This document shows, one piece after another, positions 10,607-18,479 of a stretch of 64,000 nt of DNA (position 1 is the first letter of the stretch; each line of letters opens with the position of its first letter). The DNA is from Marinilactibacillus kalidii (GTDB taxonomy: Bacteria > Bacillota > Bacilli > Lactobacillales > Carnobacteriaceae_A), in contig NZ_JAGFVM010000031.1 of assembly GCF_017599325.1 (NCBI RefSeq), forward strand, positions 58,454 through 122,453, in the 5' to 3' direction. Below the pieces are notes generated by a model, which was not told the DNA's origin, made no database searches, and was given only the letters and a program-made list of their open reading frames with translations. The position numbers and the translations under genes are program-made.

Positions 10607-11469
10607 TATTCTGTATCCTCACTTTCGTTTTCAACGGACTTAATAAGGGCAGGGTCTACGAGTTCATAGTCTTTCTCTCTTAATCCTTTAATAATTGCTG
10701 GTGTAGCTTCCAGTGTCCATTCACGGTCATGCATCAATAGATTAGCGCCTGAGGAAAGATATTCAGTATTTACCATAATATCAGCTAATGCATCAGCGTT
10801 CATATAATCAGATTCCCAATCATATCCATAAGACCAGTTCATCAACGTCATGCCTTGCTCGTTAGCAAGCTCTGCGGAATACTCAGTATTTTCTCCGAAA
10901 GGTGCTCTGAAGAATCGAGGTCTTTCCCCGGTGATCTCTTCAATCATATCACTGGTAGTCACGATTTCTTCATATTGCTTTTCCTCACTAATACTTGGCA
11001 GACTAGCATGAGTCTGTGTGTGATTCCCGATTTCGAAGCCCATATCGTAAATTTCTTTAAGCATTTCTTTACCTTCATCGCTTTCAAGGTACATCCCGTT
11101 GATAAAGAAAATAGCCTGCGCATCGTTTTCTTCTAGCGATTTTGCAATATCTAATGCGTATTTATCAGGAGCATCATCGAAAGTCAATAAGGCTACTTGA
11201 CTATTAGCGTCTGATCCTTCCATCGGTTGGATCGCATAAGTTTTAGGATTTACTTCGTATTCGAATGCAACAGCTTCTTCGGGTTCTTCTTCAACAACCT
11301 CGTCAGATTCTGTATTTTCGTCTGACTGATCCTCAGAAGTCTCTTCTGAGTCAGTTGTATCAGCTACTTCTGAGGAGGGTTCTTCTGGTTCAGTAGCTTC
11401 ATTTTGGTCACCACAAGATGCCAATAGTAGAGCAGAGGCAAGTAAAAATGCATAGTTAGAATTTTTCAT
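10606..11469 (-). CDS. Polysaccharide deacetylase lipoprotein (NodB domain)
   Basis: A 287-residue lipoprotein: the lipobox LLASC places the lipidated cysteine at residue 19, followed by a Glu/Asp/Ser-rich linker to about residue 70. The NodB-fold carbohydrate esterase 4 domain covers roughly 90-275, with the TFDDAP motif (D98, D99), the metal-binding NHTQTH motif (H150, H154), RAPFG at 188-192 and a LLMHDRE motif near the end. All motif residues expected of an active metal-dependent N- or O-deacetylase are present. It likely modifies peptidoglycan or another surface glycan outside the membrane. It is the middle gene of a three-gene minus-strand envelope unit. Confidence 0.9.
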   Translation of the reverse strand: MKNSNYAFLLASALLLASCGDQNEATEPEEPSSEVADTTDSEETSEDQSDENTESDEVVEEEPEEAVAFEYEVNPKTYAIQPMEGSDANSQVALLTFDDAPDKYALDIAKSLEENDAQAIFFINGMYLESDEGKEMLKEIYDMGFEIGNHTQTHASLPSISEEKQYEEIVTTSDMIEEITGERPRFFRAPFGENTEYSAELANEQGMTLMNWSYGYDWESDYMNADALADIMVNTEYLSSGANLLMHDREWTLEATPAIIKGLREKDYELVDPALIKSVENESEDTE

Positions 11470-11482
11470 TAATCATTACTCC

Positions 11483-12127
11483 TTATTCGTTTTCAGCCAT
11501 AGCAGACTGAATCATATCTTGCGTTTGAGTGATTTTTTCTTTGACGGAAACGAGTGATTGATCTAATTGAACAAGCTCATCTTTTAATCCGGCTTTTTGA
11601 TCATTGATTTCAGTGATACCAGCTGAGAAAGTGTCGTAAGTCGCATCATCATTACCGATTGAAGTAAAGTACGCTTCTTGAGCATCTAATGAAGTATTGT
11701 AGTTCGTTGTAAAATTTTCTAATTGAGAAGAAAATTCATCAACTTGAGCGTTTAATCCATCTAATTCTTCACTTGATAGACTTTCTCCATCGTAAGCAGC
11801 AATCAATTCTTCTTTTTCTTCAAATTCTTCATTTAGATCGTTGATCGTTTCGATGCGATCTCTTCTAGCAGTAATATTTTCAAATACTGAAGCTGAACCA
11901 TCTGAGAAAGTTGCTAGTTGTTCATCGGCACTAAGTGATTCATCAAATTTTTCTTGAAGATTCGCTTCTTCTTGACTCAAACCGTTGATCTCTGTAACGA
12001 TGTTCTCATGGATCTGATCAATCTCACCAACAGTTGTTTGGATTTCCTCAACGTTGTCTCCACTACAACTTGCTAAGAGAACCGTCGTTAAGCCGAGGCC
12101 GGCTAGAGCATATGTGTTCTTTATCAT
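11483..12127 (-). CDS. YkyA-like cell-wall-binding lipoprotein
   Basis: The start was placed at an internal Met because AAAGGAGATT precedes it at good spacing, and because it gives a signal peptide ending in lipobox LLASC with the lipidated cysteine at residue 21. The mature part is about 190 residues, strongly acidic and predicted to be alpha-helical coiled coil (repeated EINGLSQEEANLQ, LNEEFEEKEELIA, LKDELVQLDQSL segments). This is the pattern of the YkyA family of putative cell-wall-binding lipoproteins. The function is unknown; the family does not have recognised catalytic residues. It is the first gene of the minus-strand envelope operon, 13 bases ahead of the deacetylase gene. Confidence 0.75.
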   Translation of the reverse strand: MIKNTYALAGLGLTTVLLASCSGDNVEEIQTTVGEIDQIHENIVTEINGLSQEEANLQEKFDESLSADEQLATFSDGSASVFENITARRDRIETINDLNEEFEEKEELIAAYDGESLSSEELDGLNAQVDEFSSQLENFTTNYNTSLDAQEAYFTSIGNDDATYDTFSAGITEINDQKAGLKDELVQLDQSLVSVKEKITQTQDMIQSAMAENE

Positions 12128-12352
12128 TTCATGAATCTCCTTTAAGTATATTCGTCTTTCAAAACATCTAAACATAACGTACTGAACAAGTATAACAAAG
12201 TTTCTCGTATCTTAAAAAGGAAATGATAAAGAACTTATCCAGTAACGATAGTTATTTAATAAGCGCTTTATTTAAAAAGGATAGGATAGGGTGTTTTTAA
12301 GTATAGAAATAAGGTACAATTGAATAGTATTATTCTTAGAAAAGAGGTTATT

Positions 12353-12829
12353 ATGATTATTTTTTACATTATAGCAGGCATTATCGTCGTCATTGATCAA
12401 GTAGTGAAATACTTGACTGTTCAACATATTCCATTGTATGAGACAGTTTCTGCTATCCCAAATATATTATCCTTTACTTATCATCAGAATTCCGGAGCAG
12501 CCTGGAGTATACTGGAAGGGCAGATGTGGTTCTTTATTCTAGTTACGATTGCTGTGATTGGTGTGATTTGCTATTACCTTCAAACACAAGGCAGACAGAG
12601 CCTGTTGTTTTCTAGTGCATTGACACTGTTACTTGCCGGTGCATTTGGTAATCTGATTGATAGAATATTAAATCAATACGTAGTAGATATGTTCAGACTA
12701 GAATTTGTACAATTCCCAATCTTTAATGTGGCTGACATGTCTCTAACCTTCGGTGTTGGTTTAATGATAGTGTATTTGATACTAGACGAAATTAAAACTT
12801 TTAAACAAAAGAAAGCAGTGAAAAAATAA
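12353..12829 (+). CDS. lspA: Lipoprotein signal peptidase II
   Basis: A 158-residue four-helix membrane aspartyl protease that cleaves the signal peptide of diacylglyceryl-modified prolipoproteins. The conserved NSGAAWS segment, GNLIDRI (first catalytic Asp, about residue 104) and FNVADMSLTFG (second catalytic Asp, about 128) are all present. I start at the ATG preceded by AAAAGAGG rather than at an upstream in-frame TTG; this gives the usual family length and an N-terminal first helix. It shares one base with the next gene (TAATG). Its substrates would include the lipoproteins encoded just upstream on the other strand. Confidence 0.95.
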   Translation: MIIFYIIAGIIVVIDQVVKYLTVQHIPLYETVSAIPNILSFTYHQNSGAAWSILEGQMWFFILVTIAVIGVICYYLQTQGRQSLLFSSALTLLLAGAFGNLIDRILNQYVVDMFRLEFVQFPIFNVADMSLTFGVGLMIVYLILDEIKTFKQKKAVKK

Positions 12830-13734
12830 TGGCAGAGCACTACTCATTTACAAATACGCAATCAAACGCGCGGTTAGATAAATTCTTGACTGAGAAATTA
12901 CCGGAAATCTCTAGATCGCAAATTCAAGGTTGGATCAAAGATGGAAGTATTTCTGTCAATGGTGAACAATCGAAAGCAAATTATAAAGTTCAATTGGAAG
13001 ATACAATCGAAGTAACGATTCCAGAGCCAGTTGAAATCAATGCGCAACCAGAAAATATTGAGCTTGACATCATTTATGAAGATCAAGACGTTGTAGTCGT
13101 GAACAAGCCACAAGGAATGGTCGTACATCCTTCATTAGGGCATGGTTCTGGTACACTTGTAAACGCACTACTTTACCACGTTAAAGATCTTTCTGGTATC
13201 AATGGTAAAATTCGTCCAGGTATAGTTCATAGAATTGATAAAGATACATCTGGGCTGTTGATGATCGCAAAAAATGATCAAGCACATGAAAAACTTTCTG
13301 CTCAGCTGAAAGATAAAAAAGCACAAAGAGAATATGTCGCGTTAGTTCATGGTGTCATCCATCACGAGAAAGGAACGATCGATGCACCCATTGGTCGAGA
13401 TACTAGTAACCGAAAAAAATATGCTGTAGTGGATAACGGTAAAGATTCTGTTACACATTTTGAGGTAATCGAAAGATTCGATAAATTCACACTTGTTCGT
13501 TTGATACTTGAAACAGGTAGAACACATCAAATTAGAGTGCATATGCACTATATTGAACATCCAATGGCAGGAGATCCGATTTATGGTCCGCGTAAAACGA
13601 TTAAAGGTAACGGACAGTTCCTTCATGCCGAAACACTCGGGTTTACTCACCCGACAACAGGAAAAGAAATGCATTTTTCTTCTCCAATACCTGACATTTT
13701 TGAAGAAAATCTTGATATTTTAAGAAAACAATAA
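12829..13734 (+). CDS. RluD-family 23S rRNA pseudouridine synthase (YlyB-like)
   Basis: A 301-residue RNA-modifying enzyme with an N-terminal S4 RNA-binding domain ([21 protein letters not shown], about residues 13-60) and an RsuA/RluD catalytic domain. The catalytic motif [10 protein letters not shown] lies near residues 134-144, with the aspartate nucleophile. [13 protein letters not shown] and [10 protein letters not shown] are further RluA-family signatures. In Bacillus the neighbour of lspA is ylyB, so YlyB is the best ortholog; the exact target uridines cannot be read from sequence. The gene is translationally coupled to lspA, and pyrR follows 25 bases later. Confidence 0.93.
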   Translation: MAEHYSFTNTQSNARLDKFLTEKLPEISRSQIQGWIKDGSISVNGEQSKANYKVQLEDTIEVTIPEPVEINAQPENIELDIIYEDQDVVVVNKPQGMVVHPSLGHGSGTLVNALLYHVKDLSGINGKIRPGIVHRIDKDTSGLLMIAKNDQAHEKLSAQLKDKKAQREYVALVHGVIHHEKGTIDAPIGRDTSNRKKYAVVDNGKDSVTHFEVIERFDKFTLVRLILETGRTHQIRVHMHYIEHPMAGDPIYGPRKTIKGNGQFLHAETLGFTHPTTGKEMHFSSPIPDIFEENLDILRKQ

Positions 13735-13759
13735 TGTTTATACTGGAAGGAATGATAGG

Positions 13760-14305
13760 ATGGTTAACAAGATAACGATTTTAGATGAAATGGCTATGCA
13801 AAGAGCACTCACTCGAATCTCTTATGAAATCATCGAAATGAATAAAGGGACAGAAAACCTTGTGCTGGCAGGCATCAAAACGAGAGGCATTCATATCGCT
13901 AATCGGATTGCAGAACGAATCAAACAAATTGAAAATAAAGAAGTTTCGGTTGGCGAACTGGATATTACCTTATATAGAGATGATCGCCATTTTCCTGATG
14001 AAGTTGGTGATCCAGAAGTGAAGGGACAGCATTTTTCTGTTTCTGTAGAAGATAAAGTGGTTGTTTTGATCGATGATGTTATCTTTACGGGTAGAACCAT
14101 CCGAGCAGCGATGGATGCGGTAATGGATTTAGGTAGACCCCAAAAAATCCTTGTTGCTGCGTTGGTTGATAGAGGGCATAGAGAAATCCCTATTAAAGCA
14201 GATTTTATTGGGAAAAATATTCCGACCGCAATTAAAGAACAGGTGAAAGTGTCTGTAGAAGAAATCGATAGTAAAAATGCTGTTGAAATTATTAAACCAG
14301 AATAA
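13760..14305 (+). CDS. pyrR: PyrR bifunctional pyrimidine regulator / uracil phosphoribosyltransferase
   Basis: A 181-residue type I phosphoribosyltransferase with the PRPP-binding motif [17 protein letters not shown] (about residues 95-112) and the PyrR-specific [14 protein letters not shown] segment. In Firmicutes it binds pyr mRNA in the presence of UMP to promote attenuation and has weak UPRTase activity. Here it is the last gene of the lspA-ylyB-pyrR string and is closed by a terminator. No pyrimidine biosynthesis gene follows, so its regulatory targets must lie elsewhere in the genome. The lspA-ylyB-pyrR order is the standard Firmicutes one. Confidence 0.95.
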   Translation: MVNKITILDEMAMQRALTRISYEIIEMNKGTENLVLAGIKTRGIHIANRIAERIKQIENKEVSVGELDITLYRDDRHFPDEVGDPEVKGQHFSVSVEDKVVVLIDDVIFTGRTIRAAMDAVMDLGRPQKILVAALVDRGHREIPIKADFIGKNIPTAIKEQVKVSVEEIDSKNAVEIIKPE

Positions 14306-14370
14306 AAAGCATGCCGTAGCACTGAGCAAACGTCTTAAACGCGTTTGCTTGATGTCGGCATGCTTTTTTT
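14304..14370. terminator. Bidirectional two-part terminator between pyrR and rqcH
   Basis: Outer arms AAAAAGCATGCCG and CGGCATGCTTTTT enclose an inner GCAAACG/CGTTTGC stem. A and T tracts on both sides let it serve the convergent pyrR and rqcH genes. Confidence 0.85.
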
Positions 14371-16066
14371 ATTTTCTAAGTGATTTAATCAGATCATCTG
14401 TAGGGGTTACGTAGTAAGTCGTTTGACCTTCATAAATAACAAAGCCTGGCTTAGCACCATTTGGCTTTTTGATTTGTCTAACTTGCACTGCGTCAACGGG
14501 TACGGATGCGGATAAGCGATATTTACTAAAATACGCTGCTATCGCTGCTGCTTCCTCTAAGGTTTTCTCGGAAGGCTCTTCACTTCTGACAATGACATGA
14601 GAACCAGGAATATCTTTAGTATGCAGCCACCAATCTGACTTACGTGCTGTTTTCAGTGTTAATTGATCATTTTGAATATTATTTTTGCCAACAAGTATGG
14701 TTGTACCATCACTAGAAATAAACTCATCTGGTTTAGATGCTGGTTTTTTCTTACCTTTTAGCGGTTTACGCTTCTTCTTGATATATCCACCAGATTGTAG
14801 CTCATCTCGAATCTCTTCAATATCTCGAGGGGAAGCAACTTCCATTTGAGTGAGTACAGATTCTAAATAATGAATTTCTTCTTTCGTTTGTTTCATCTGC
14901 TTGTTGAGATGGGTAATAGCATTTTTTAATTTCTGGTACCTTGAGAAATAAGCTTGTGCATTTCTTGAAGGTGATTTTCTAGGGTCTAATTCAATGGTGA
15001 TTTTTTGATTCTCTTCATAAAAATTATCCAAGTCGACTGATGTCATTCCTTGCTCGATTTCATGCAAGTAGGCGGTTAGTACTTCTCCTTTAATTCGATA
15101 CTGATCAGCTTTTTGGGTTTGTTTGAATTCTTTTTCAAGCTTCGCGAGTTTTTTGTGATTTTTATCGGTCTCATTTTTCACAATACCGAATAGGTCGTTA
15201 GCTTGTTGCTGAACACGGTCACGCTCAGCCTTATTACCGAAATAACGATCCGTAAGTTCGCTAAGTGTATCGAAAGATACTTTTTCACCCGATAATGATT
15301 GATAATCTATAGCCGTAAAATGCTCTTTACGATTATCTACCGTTAAAGTAGGAGAAAGGTTGTTTTCCTTATAAGCAGCCATAAATTTATCAAATACTAG
15401 GCGTGGAGCATCATCAGAGTGTTTTTCAATCAAATAGGCGATTTCTTCAGAAGAGTCTTTCCCTAACCCTTGAAAAGTACTTTGAATCCATTTTACTTTT
15501 TCTTTGAAGGGTTCATTTTCTATCGGCAATTTAGTATTGTACTCGAAAGGGTTTGCTTTATCTTGTCTGGGTGCTTCGATATATTTTGCACCAGGCAATA
15601 ACGAGCGGTAGGTGTTTTGGCTAGAAGAGATATGTCTTATGGTTTCATAGATTTTTTCTTCTTGTTTGTTTACAAGTAAAATATTACTGTGTCTACCCAT
15701 TATTTCCACAATTAAAACAAGATTTTGTATATCTCCTAATTCATTACGGCTATTAAAAGAAAATTCAATTACACGGTCATTGTCTAATTGTTTGATATCC
15801 TCTAAAATAGCACCATCTAGATATTTTCTAATCACCATACAAAATTGTGGCGGAACTGAAGGATTTTCAAATGGAATAGCGGTTAATTGCATTCTTGCAT
15901 ATTGTGGATGAGCAGACAAAAGTAGCTGCTTATTTTTTCGGTTAGCTCGGATCTTGAACAAGATTTCATTTTCATAAGGCTGTTGAATTTTTGCAACTCG
16001 ACCACCTACGAGTTCCTGTTTTAATTCTTCAACCATTGCATGTGTAAATAATCCATCAAATGACAT
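14369..16066 (-). CDS. rqcH: Rqc2 homolog RqcH (NFACT family, formerly fibronectin-binding protein)
   Basis: A 565-residue ribosome-associated quality-control factor that recruits tRNA-Ala and adds C-terminal alanine tails to stalled nascent chains on obstructed 50S subunits. The N-terminal NFACT-N domain contains the functionally required Asp-Arg pair at D97/R98 (LDNDRVIEF) and the EIMGRHSN motif. A charged coiled coil (about 275-430) follows, then the NFACT-R domain with DWWLHTKDIPGSHVIVR near residue 480. Annotated in many genomes as a fibronectin-binding protein because of an older adhesin assay. It is a single gene convergent with pyrR, with AGGAG before the start. Confidence 0.93.
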   Translation of the reverse strand: MSFDGLFTHAMVEELKQELVGGRVAKIQQPYENEILFKIRANRKNKQLLLSAHPQYARMQLTAIPFENPSVPPQFCMVIRKYLDGAILEDIKQLDNDRVIEFSFNSRNELGDIQNLVLIVEIMGRHSNILLVNKQEEKIYETIRHISSSQNTYRSLLPGAKYIEAPRQDKANPFEYNTKLPIENEPFKEKVKWIQSTFQGLGKDSSEEIAYLIEKHSDDAPRLVFDKFMAAYKENNLSPTLTVDNRKEHFTAIDYQSLSGEKVSFDTLSELTDRYFGNKAERDRVQQQANDLFGIVKNETDKNHKKLAKLEKEFKQTQKADQYRIKGEVLTAYLHEIEQGMTSVDLDNFYEENQKITIELDPRKSPSRNAQAYFSRYQKLKNAITHLNKQMKQTKEEIHYLESVLTQMEVASPRDIEEIRDELQSGGYIKKKRKPLKGKKKPASKPDEFISSDGTTILVGKNNIQNDQLTLKTARKSDWWLHTKDIPGSHVIVRSEEPSEKTLEEAAAIAAYFSKYRLSASVPVDAVQVRQIKKPNGAKPGFVIYEGQTTYYVTPTDDLIKSLRK

Positions 16067-16159
16067 GTTATTATGTCTCCTTTCATCATGAGACTCTTAA
16101 ACAGTATAGCATTTATAAAGAATCAAAACCATTTTTTCGTTGGAGAAAGCTTTGCCCAG

Positions 16160-16177
16160 ATACCACTTAGATGGTAT
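16160..16177. promoter_or_regulatory. Candidate operator of the MarR-family regulator
   Basis: A perfect inverted repeat, ATACCA and TGGTAT separated by six bases, ends three bases before a TTGACT box. This is the size and placement expected for an autoregulatory MarR site; binding by the neighbouring regulator is inferred. Confidence 0.5.
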
Positions 16178-16179
16178 AG

Positions 16180-16208
16180 TTGACTCATACAAATAATTCG
16201 TTTGATAG
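16180..16208 (+). promoter_or_regulatory. Probable promoter of the MarR-ECF unit
   Basis: TTGACT (16180-16185), a 17-base spacer and TGATAG (16203-16208). The TTGACT overlaps an in-frame TTG that could be mistaken for a start codon of the regulator gene. Confidence 0.5.
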
Positions 16209-16239
16209 TGAAACCATTTATCGAAAGAGAGTGATCAAA

Positions 16240-16680
16240 GTGCCTCAAAAAGTTGATACAAATGATTTATTAGTTAAATTAACCGAGCTACAAATGCTTT
16301 ATAAAGCAATGTCACAAAATATTATGAGTGAGTATGATCTTTCTGCGTCCGCTCTAAACCTTATTGCCATTTTAGGTGAAGAAAAGGCTACATTAAAAGC
16401 GATCACCGAATTGAGTCAATTAGATAAATCGACAATCAGTAGACAGATGAATACATTGGTCAAAAAAGAATTAGTTTTAAAAACAACTGGCGAAGACAAA
16501 CGATTCGCTTATTTCACATTATCTGATAATGCAAAATCACTTTATATATCGTATAATGAGACATTCAAAAAACAATTTTCAGAAATATTAGCTGGATGGA
16601 CGGAAGAAGAGAAGCATTTGTTATCTGTTTTACTCGGTAGACTAAACAGAAGTTTAACAAATGGAATGAATTCTTTATAG
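16240..16680 (+). CDS. MarR-family transcriptional regulator
   Basis: A small winged-helix repressor of about 146 residues. The core is typical: LSASALNLIAIL (helix before the DNA-binding domain), LKAITELSQLDKSTISRQMNTLVKK (recognition helix) and DKRFAYFTLSD (wing). I chose a GTG start at 16240 with GAGAG eight bases upstream; the frame is open back to a TTG at 16180, but that codon coincides with a likely -35 box. The gene for a membrane S component follows after 38 bases, so the regulator probably controls that transporter gene and itself. The ligand is unknown. Confidence 0.85.
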   Translation: MPQKVDTNDLLVKLTELQMLYKAMSQNIMSEYDLSASALNLIAILGEEKATLKAITELSQLDKSTISRQMNTLVKKELVLKTTGEDKRFAYFTLSDNAKSLYISYNETFKKQFSEILAGWTEEEKHLLSVLLGRLNRSLTNGMNSL

Positions 16681-16718
16681 TCAATTATCAGTTTTACTTA
16701 AGAGAAGAGGAAAAAACG

Positions 16719-17315
16719 ATGCCTTTAGGAAGAAAAAAATCAAATCCTTATAGAATTGCCATATTAGGAATATTAACGGCTATTATCTTGATCCAAAACT
16801 TTGTCCCTTTTTTAGGGAATATTCCTATACCACCACTTAATCCCACCATTATTCATGTGACCGTAATTGTTGCGACATTAGTGCTCGGCACTAAAGACGG
16901 AATGATTGTAGGTGGCGTTTGGGGTATTACTAGAATGATTCGCGCCTATACAGTTCCAGCTACACCGCTTGACTGGTGGCTATGGACTAATCCTTTGATA
17001 GCTTTGCTTCCTAGAATTATGATTGGATTGTTAACGGGGCTGACCTATAAATTGATTAAACATTACTTTCCATCAAAAGAAAAGATATCAATGTCTATCG
17101 CTTCCGTCATTGGTTCATTCACGAATACGATCATGGTTTTATTCTTTATTTATCTTTTCTACGGAGAACGTTATGCACAAGCGATTGATGTAGACCTTAG
17201 TAATTTAGCAGGGGTTTTATTCGTTATCGTTGGTACAAGTGGCGTAGCTGAAGCCGTGCTCGCTGGAATCGTAGCGCCCCTTATCGCGACACCTTTGAAA
17301 AAAATCAAACATTAA
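16719..17315 (+). CDS. ECF transporter S component (substrate-binding membrane subunit)
   Basis: A 198-residue integral membrane protein with about five to six hydrophobic segments and the ECF S-component pattern: a first helix IAILGILTAIILIQNFVPFLG, PLNPTIIHVTVIVATLVLG, and a helix starting GGVWGITRM. S components capture a vitamin or other micronutrient and dock onto a shared energizing module (EcfA, EcfA', EcfT), which is not encoded in this window. The sequence is reminiscent of the group annotated as pantothenate-type (PanT), but I would not assign the substrate. It is cotranscribed with the preceding MarR gene and closed by a strong terminator. Confidence 0.8.
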   Translation: MPLGRKKSNPYRIAILGILTAIILIQNFVPFLGNIPIPPLNPTIIHVTVIVATLVLGTKDGMIVGGVWGITRMIRAYTVPATPLDWWLWTNPLIALLPRIMIGLLTGLTYKLIKHYFPSKEKISMSIASVIGSFTNTIMVLFFIYLFYGERYAQAIDVDLSNLAGVLFVIVGTSGVAEAVLAGIVAPLIATPLKKIKH

Positions 17316-17330
17316 TAAAACATTTATTCA

Positions 17331-17364
17331 AGCCCCTAACGCCGGGAAGCGTTAGGGGCTTTTA
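17331..17364 (+). terminator. Terminator after the ECF S-component gene
   Basis: A perfect 12-base stem, AGCCCCTAACGC and GCGTTAGGGGCT, with a six-base loop and a following T-tract. Confidence 0.9.
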
Positions 17365-17659
17365 CGATACAAGCGTTATACTGACTATATTGTGATGGAT
17401 ATGATGAATTATTGGTGTACTTATTTCTTTATAAGGGAGAGTGCTGCAAGAGGTTATGAAATTTTTGATAAAAAAGAAGATAATAACATAAAAGTCGTCT
17501 TAAAACCTTAAAATTTTATTGAAATGAAAGTCTTTCAAGCGAATGTTGCTCGAAAGACTTTTTTGTCGTTGAGTTGTTACTTTAATTTTGTTATTTTGCA
17601 ATCTGATTGTGCTAAACTAGAAGATAATCATGTAATGGTATTTAAGGAGATGTTTGAAT
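17361..17659 (+). other. Intergenic region with a tiny ORF and an orphan terminator
   Basis: About 300 bases without a recognised gene. An ATG at 17395 opens a 38-codon frame ending at 17511 (begins MDMMNYWCTYFF) with no convincing ribosome-binding site. Sixteen bases after its stop lies an intrinsic terminator. The combination could be a small RNA or decayed gene; coding function is not supported. Confidence 0.4.
17527..17564 (+). terminator. Orphan terminator upstream of yrrS
   Basis: AAAGTCTTTC and GAAAGACTTT arms enclose a 15-base loop and are followed by six T. No recognised gene ends in front of it, as the previous gene already has its own terminator at 17331-17364. Confidence 0.7.
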
Positions 17660-18346
17660 ATGAAAGACGATCAATCGAAACAATCAAGAACCGAAAGAAA
17701 GACAAGAGCTGACAAAAAAGATCAGCCAAAAAGTCGTTTTGATAAATATTATTATATCATTGTTGCTGTTTTATTAATCATTTTGCTGGTGATTATGGCT
17801 TATATTTTCTTTTTACCAAGAAATGAGAGAAGCAATCTATCAGAATCTACTCAGCCCAAAACGGAAATACCTGCGGAAAATAAAAATGAAACTGAAGAAA
17901 CGAATCAGAATGAAGCAGATAATGCTGCTGAGGAAACCCAAGATGATTCAGAAGATACAACAGATTCAGAGGAACCAACAGAAGATGAGTCTGAAACAAC
18001 TGAATTGGCAGAAGTCGAATCTGATGATCCTTTAGTAGAAGAAGCTTATACAGGAAATTGGTCTCCGGTCGGTACGAGCCAGACAGGGGAGCATACGACA
18101 GATTTCAGTGATGGGTCACAGGATCGTAGCGAAATAAACGAAGCAGTTAGATCAGTTACTGGCCTATCTTCAGGTAACATGACTGAATGGTGGGTTGGAG
18201 GTAATGGACCGAGTCAAGTAGAGGTCACTGTTTCTAATAATGAACAATCAGAGGTTTACCGCGTTTATCTTCAATTTGTTGAAGATGAGGGATGGCAACC
18301 CACCAAAGTGGAAGAATTATCTTCCGTTCCATCACAATATCAATAA
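17660..18346 (+). CDS. yrrS: YrrS/DUF1510-family membrane-anchored protein
   Basis: A 228-residue single-pass membrane protein. Residues 1-30 are basic and cytoplasmic, 31-52 form the transmembrane helix, about 55-130 are a highly acidic Glu/Asp/Thr-rich extracellular linker, and about 130-228 form the DUF1510 domain (NWSPVGTSQTGEHTTDFSDGS, NMTEWWVGGNG and a final EVYRVYLQFVEDEGW). Bacillus YrrS is of unknown function and lies next to a penicillin-binding protein gene; no such neighbour exists here. The ATG at 17660 is chosen over a TTG six bases earlier because AAGGAG is ten bases upstream. It is monocistronic, with a strong terminator. Confidence 0.85.
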   Translation: MKDDQSKQSRTERKTRADKKDQPKSRFDKYYYIIVAVLLIILLVIMAYIFFLPRNERSNLSESTQPKTEIPAENKNETEETNQNEADNAAEETQDDSEDTTDSEEPTEDESETTELAEVESDDPLVEEAYTGNWSPVGTSQTGEHTTDFSDGSQDRSEINEAVRSVTGLSSGNMTEWWVGGNGPSQVEVTVSNNEQSEVYRVYLQFVEDEGWQPTKVEELSSVPSQYQ

Positions 18347-18352
18347 TATACA

Positions 18353-18399
18353 AAAGAGGTAGAAACATGCGAACTGGCATGTTTTTACCTCTTTTTTTT
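18353..18399 (+). terminator. Terminator after yrrS
   Basis: AAAGAGGTA and TACCTCTTT outer arms and AAACATGC/GCATGTTT inner arms, with one mismatch, precede a T-run. Confidence 0.9.
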
Positions 18400-18479
18400 A
18401 TCTGTAATTCATTGTTCTTCCAGTTTATTTCGCTTTCATGTTAAACTATTTGTACTACATTAGCTTCAGGAGGTATAGG

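Noticed and set aside
13891..14322. 143-codon minus-strand frame opposite pyrR
   Set aside because: It lies wholly over the pyrR gene, whose motifs and neighbours are unambiguous, has no ribosome-binding site, and crosses into a terminator.
17450..17490. Short frame MKFLIKKKIIT after an AAGAGG site
   Set aside because: Only 11 codons and not followed by any structure suggesting a leader peptide; the site is probably chance in A-rich DNA.
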